Below the pieces are notes generated by a model that was not told the origin of the DNA, did not search any database, and saw only the letters and a list, made by a program, of their open reading frames with translations. From NCBI RefSeq assembly GCF_004355185.1, contig NZ_CP037922.1:3504001-3568000 (forward strand): a DNA stretch of 64,000 nucleotides, given 5' to 3'. Below, one piece after another: positions 63,668-64,000 of the stretch. Position 1 is the first letter of the stretch, and each line of letters opens with the position of its first letter. The translations under genes and the position numbers were made by a program. The DNA is from Hymenobacter radiodurans. Lineage in GTDB: Bacteria > Bacteroidota > Bacteroidia > Cytophagales > Hymenobacteraceae.

Positions 63668-63925
63668 TTATGCGTCAGCCAGAAACTTTACCAGATCCAC
63701 ATACTCCTGGCGGGCCGCGTCCTGCGACTTACCGCTGATGCCAGCCCAAGCGTCATATTTGGCAATAGCCTTAAAGTCGAAGCCGCCGGGCCGGTCGCCG
63801 GATACGTCGCCTTCGGTTGCTTGCTTATAGAGGGCGTAAAGCTGGAGCAATACTAAGTTGGAGGGCTTGGTGGGCAGCTGTTGGGCGCGCTGCGCGGCAG
63901 CTTCAAACTCTTCGGTAGTGGCCAT
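63668..63925 (-). CDS. Acyl-CoA-binding protein
   Basis: An 85-residue four-helix ACBP. EEFEAAAQRAQQLPTKPSNLVLLQLYALYKQATEGDVSGDRPGGFDFKAIAKYDAWAGISG contains the ligand-binding signature (YALYKQATEGD, with the Lys that contacts CoA phosphates, and KYDAWAG). It binds long-chain acyl-CoA esters in the cytoplasm. ACBPs are common in eukaryotes and found in a minority of bacteria, including some Bacteroidota. It is a single gene on the minus strand, sharing a terminator with the CDGSH gene. Confidence 0.94.
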   Translation of the reverse strand: MATTEEFEAAAQRAQQLPTKPSNLVLLQLYALYKQATEGDVSGDRPGGFDFKAIAKYDAWAGISGKSQDAARQEYVDLVKFLADA

Positions 63926-63967
63926 GAAGGTCAGGTTTTGAGGTAGGAATTACAGGTTATCTACTAG

Positions 63968-63988
63968 GAGTTGCGAGTTACGAGTTTT
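63968..63988 (+). repeat. Degenerate heptamer tandem repeat at the right edge
   Basis: GAGTTGC-GAGTTAC-GAGTTTT, three units, upstream of the ACBP gene. Of the same kind as the array at 44419-44440. Confidence 0.5.
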
Positions 63989-64000
63989 CTGCTGCACCTT

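Overview
The window reads as a chromosomal piece of a Bacteroidota bacterium of the Cytophagales, most likely Hymenobacter or a close relative. This rests on the protein types (type IX secretion sorting domains, DUF3667, DUF2911, M61 peptidase, paired YceI/MarR), on promoters with the Bacteroidota TAnnTTTG box just ahead of start codons, and on a fairly GC-rich sequence with many lipoproteins. I see no insertion sequence, integrase, phage gene, CRISPR array or rRNA. The only RNA gene is a tRNA-Leu(CAG).

Layout. 1-8 kb: partial lipoprotein, FAD-dependent reductase divergent from fabG, a vWA-type membrane protein, two small unknown genes, a pseudouridine synthase and an alpha/beta hydrolase. 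8-16.4 kb: dnaK behind a sigma-54-type promoter, FAD monooxygenase, membrane-anchored endonuclease/phosphatase, purE, a MarC-family protein, hemE and a heptose-phosphate kinase. 16.5-25.6 kb: aminotransferase, a GT2 glycosyltransferase fused to a degenerate phosphoglycosyl transferase, recR, clpS, a yceI/marR pair, DUF3667, AraC regulator and an NTF2-like protein. 25.7-40.3 kb: dipeptide epimerase, dicarboxylate symporter, two lipoproteins, a large GAF protein, two PAP2 phosphatases around the tRNA, methyltransferase, M61 peptidase, MFS transporter and an MBL-fold hydrolase. 40.4-51.5 kb: a three-gene export operon whose ABC subunit has no ATPase domain, a sodium symporter, a TonB-like protein, a complete ABC exporter, a DUF2911 protein and a second symporter with a 50-residue membrane partner. 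51.6-64 kb: a large PIG-L deacetylase-like protein, two paralogous T9SS-secreted CBM9-like proteins flanking a MOSC gene, DUF2461, deoxynucleoside kinase, a coiled-coil protein, GNAT, CDGSH and acyl-CoA-binding proteins.

Two patterns run through the window. First, the asymmetric motif [A/T]3-GCCCCCC-AG (reverse: CTGGGGGGC-[A/T]3) occurs about 40 times outside terminators, in both orientations, inside genes and between them; the same string forms the arms of most intrinsic terminators. Second, at least seven conserved genes, including the normally essential dnaK, are broken by the apparent loss of one base in a homopolymer, usually a C or G run of this motif. Sequencing or assembly error is the likeliest cause, so I treat these as intact genes with a shifted frame; tract instability in the cell is the alternative.

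Other features: intergenic 90-100 bp inverted repeats of two families, -7 boxes so close to ATG that the transcripts should be leaderless, and terminators whose A-tract contains the stop codon of the gene.
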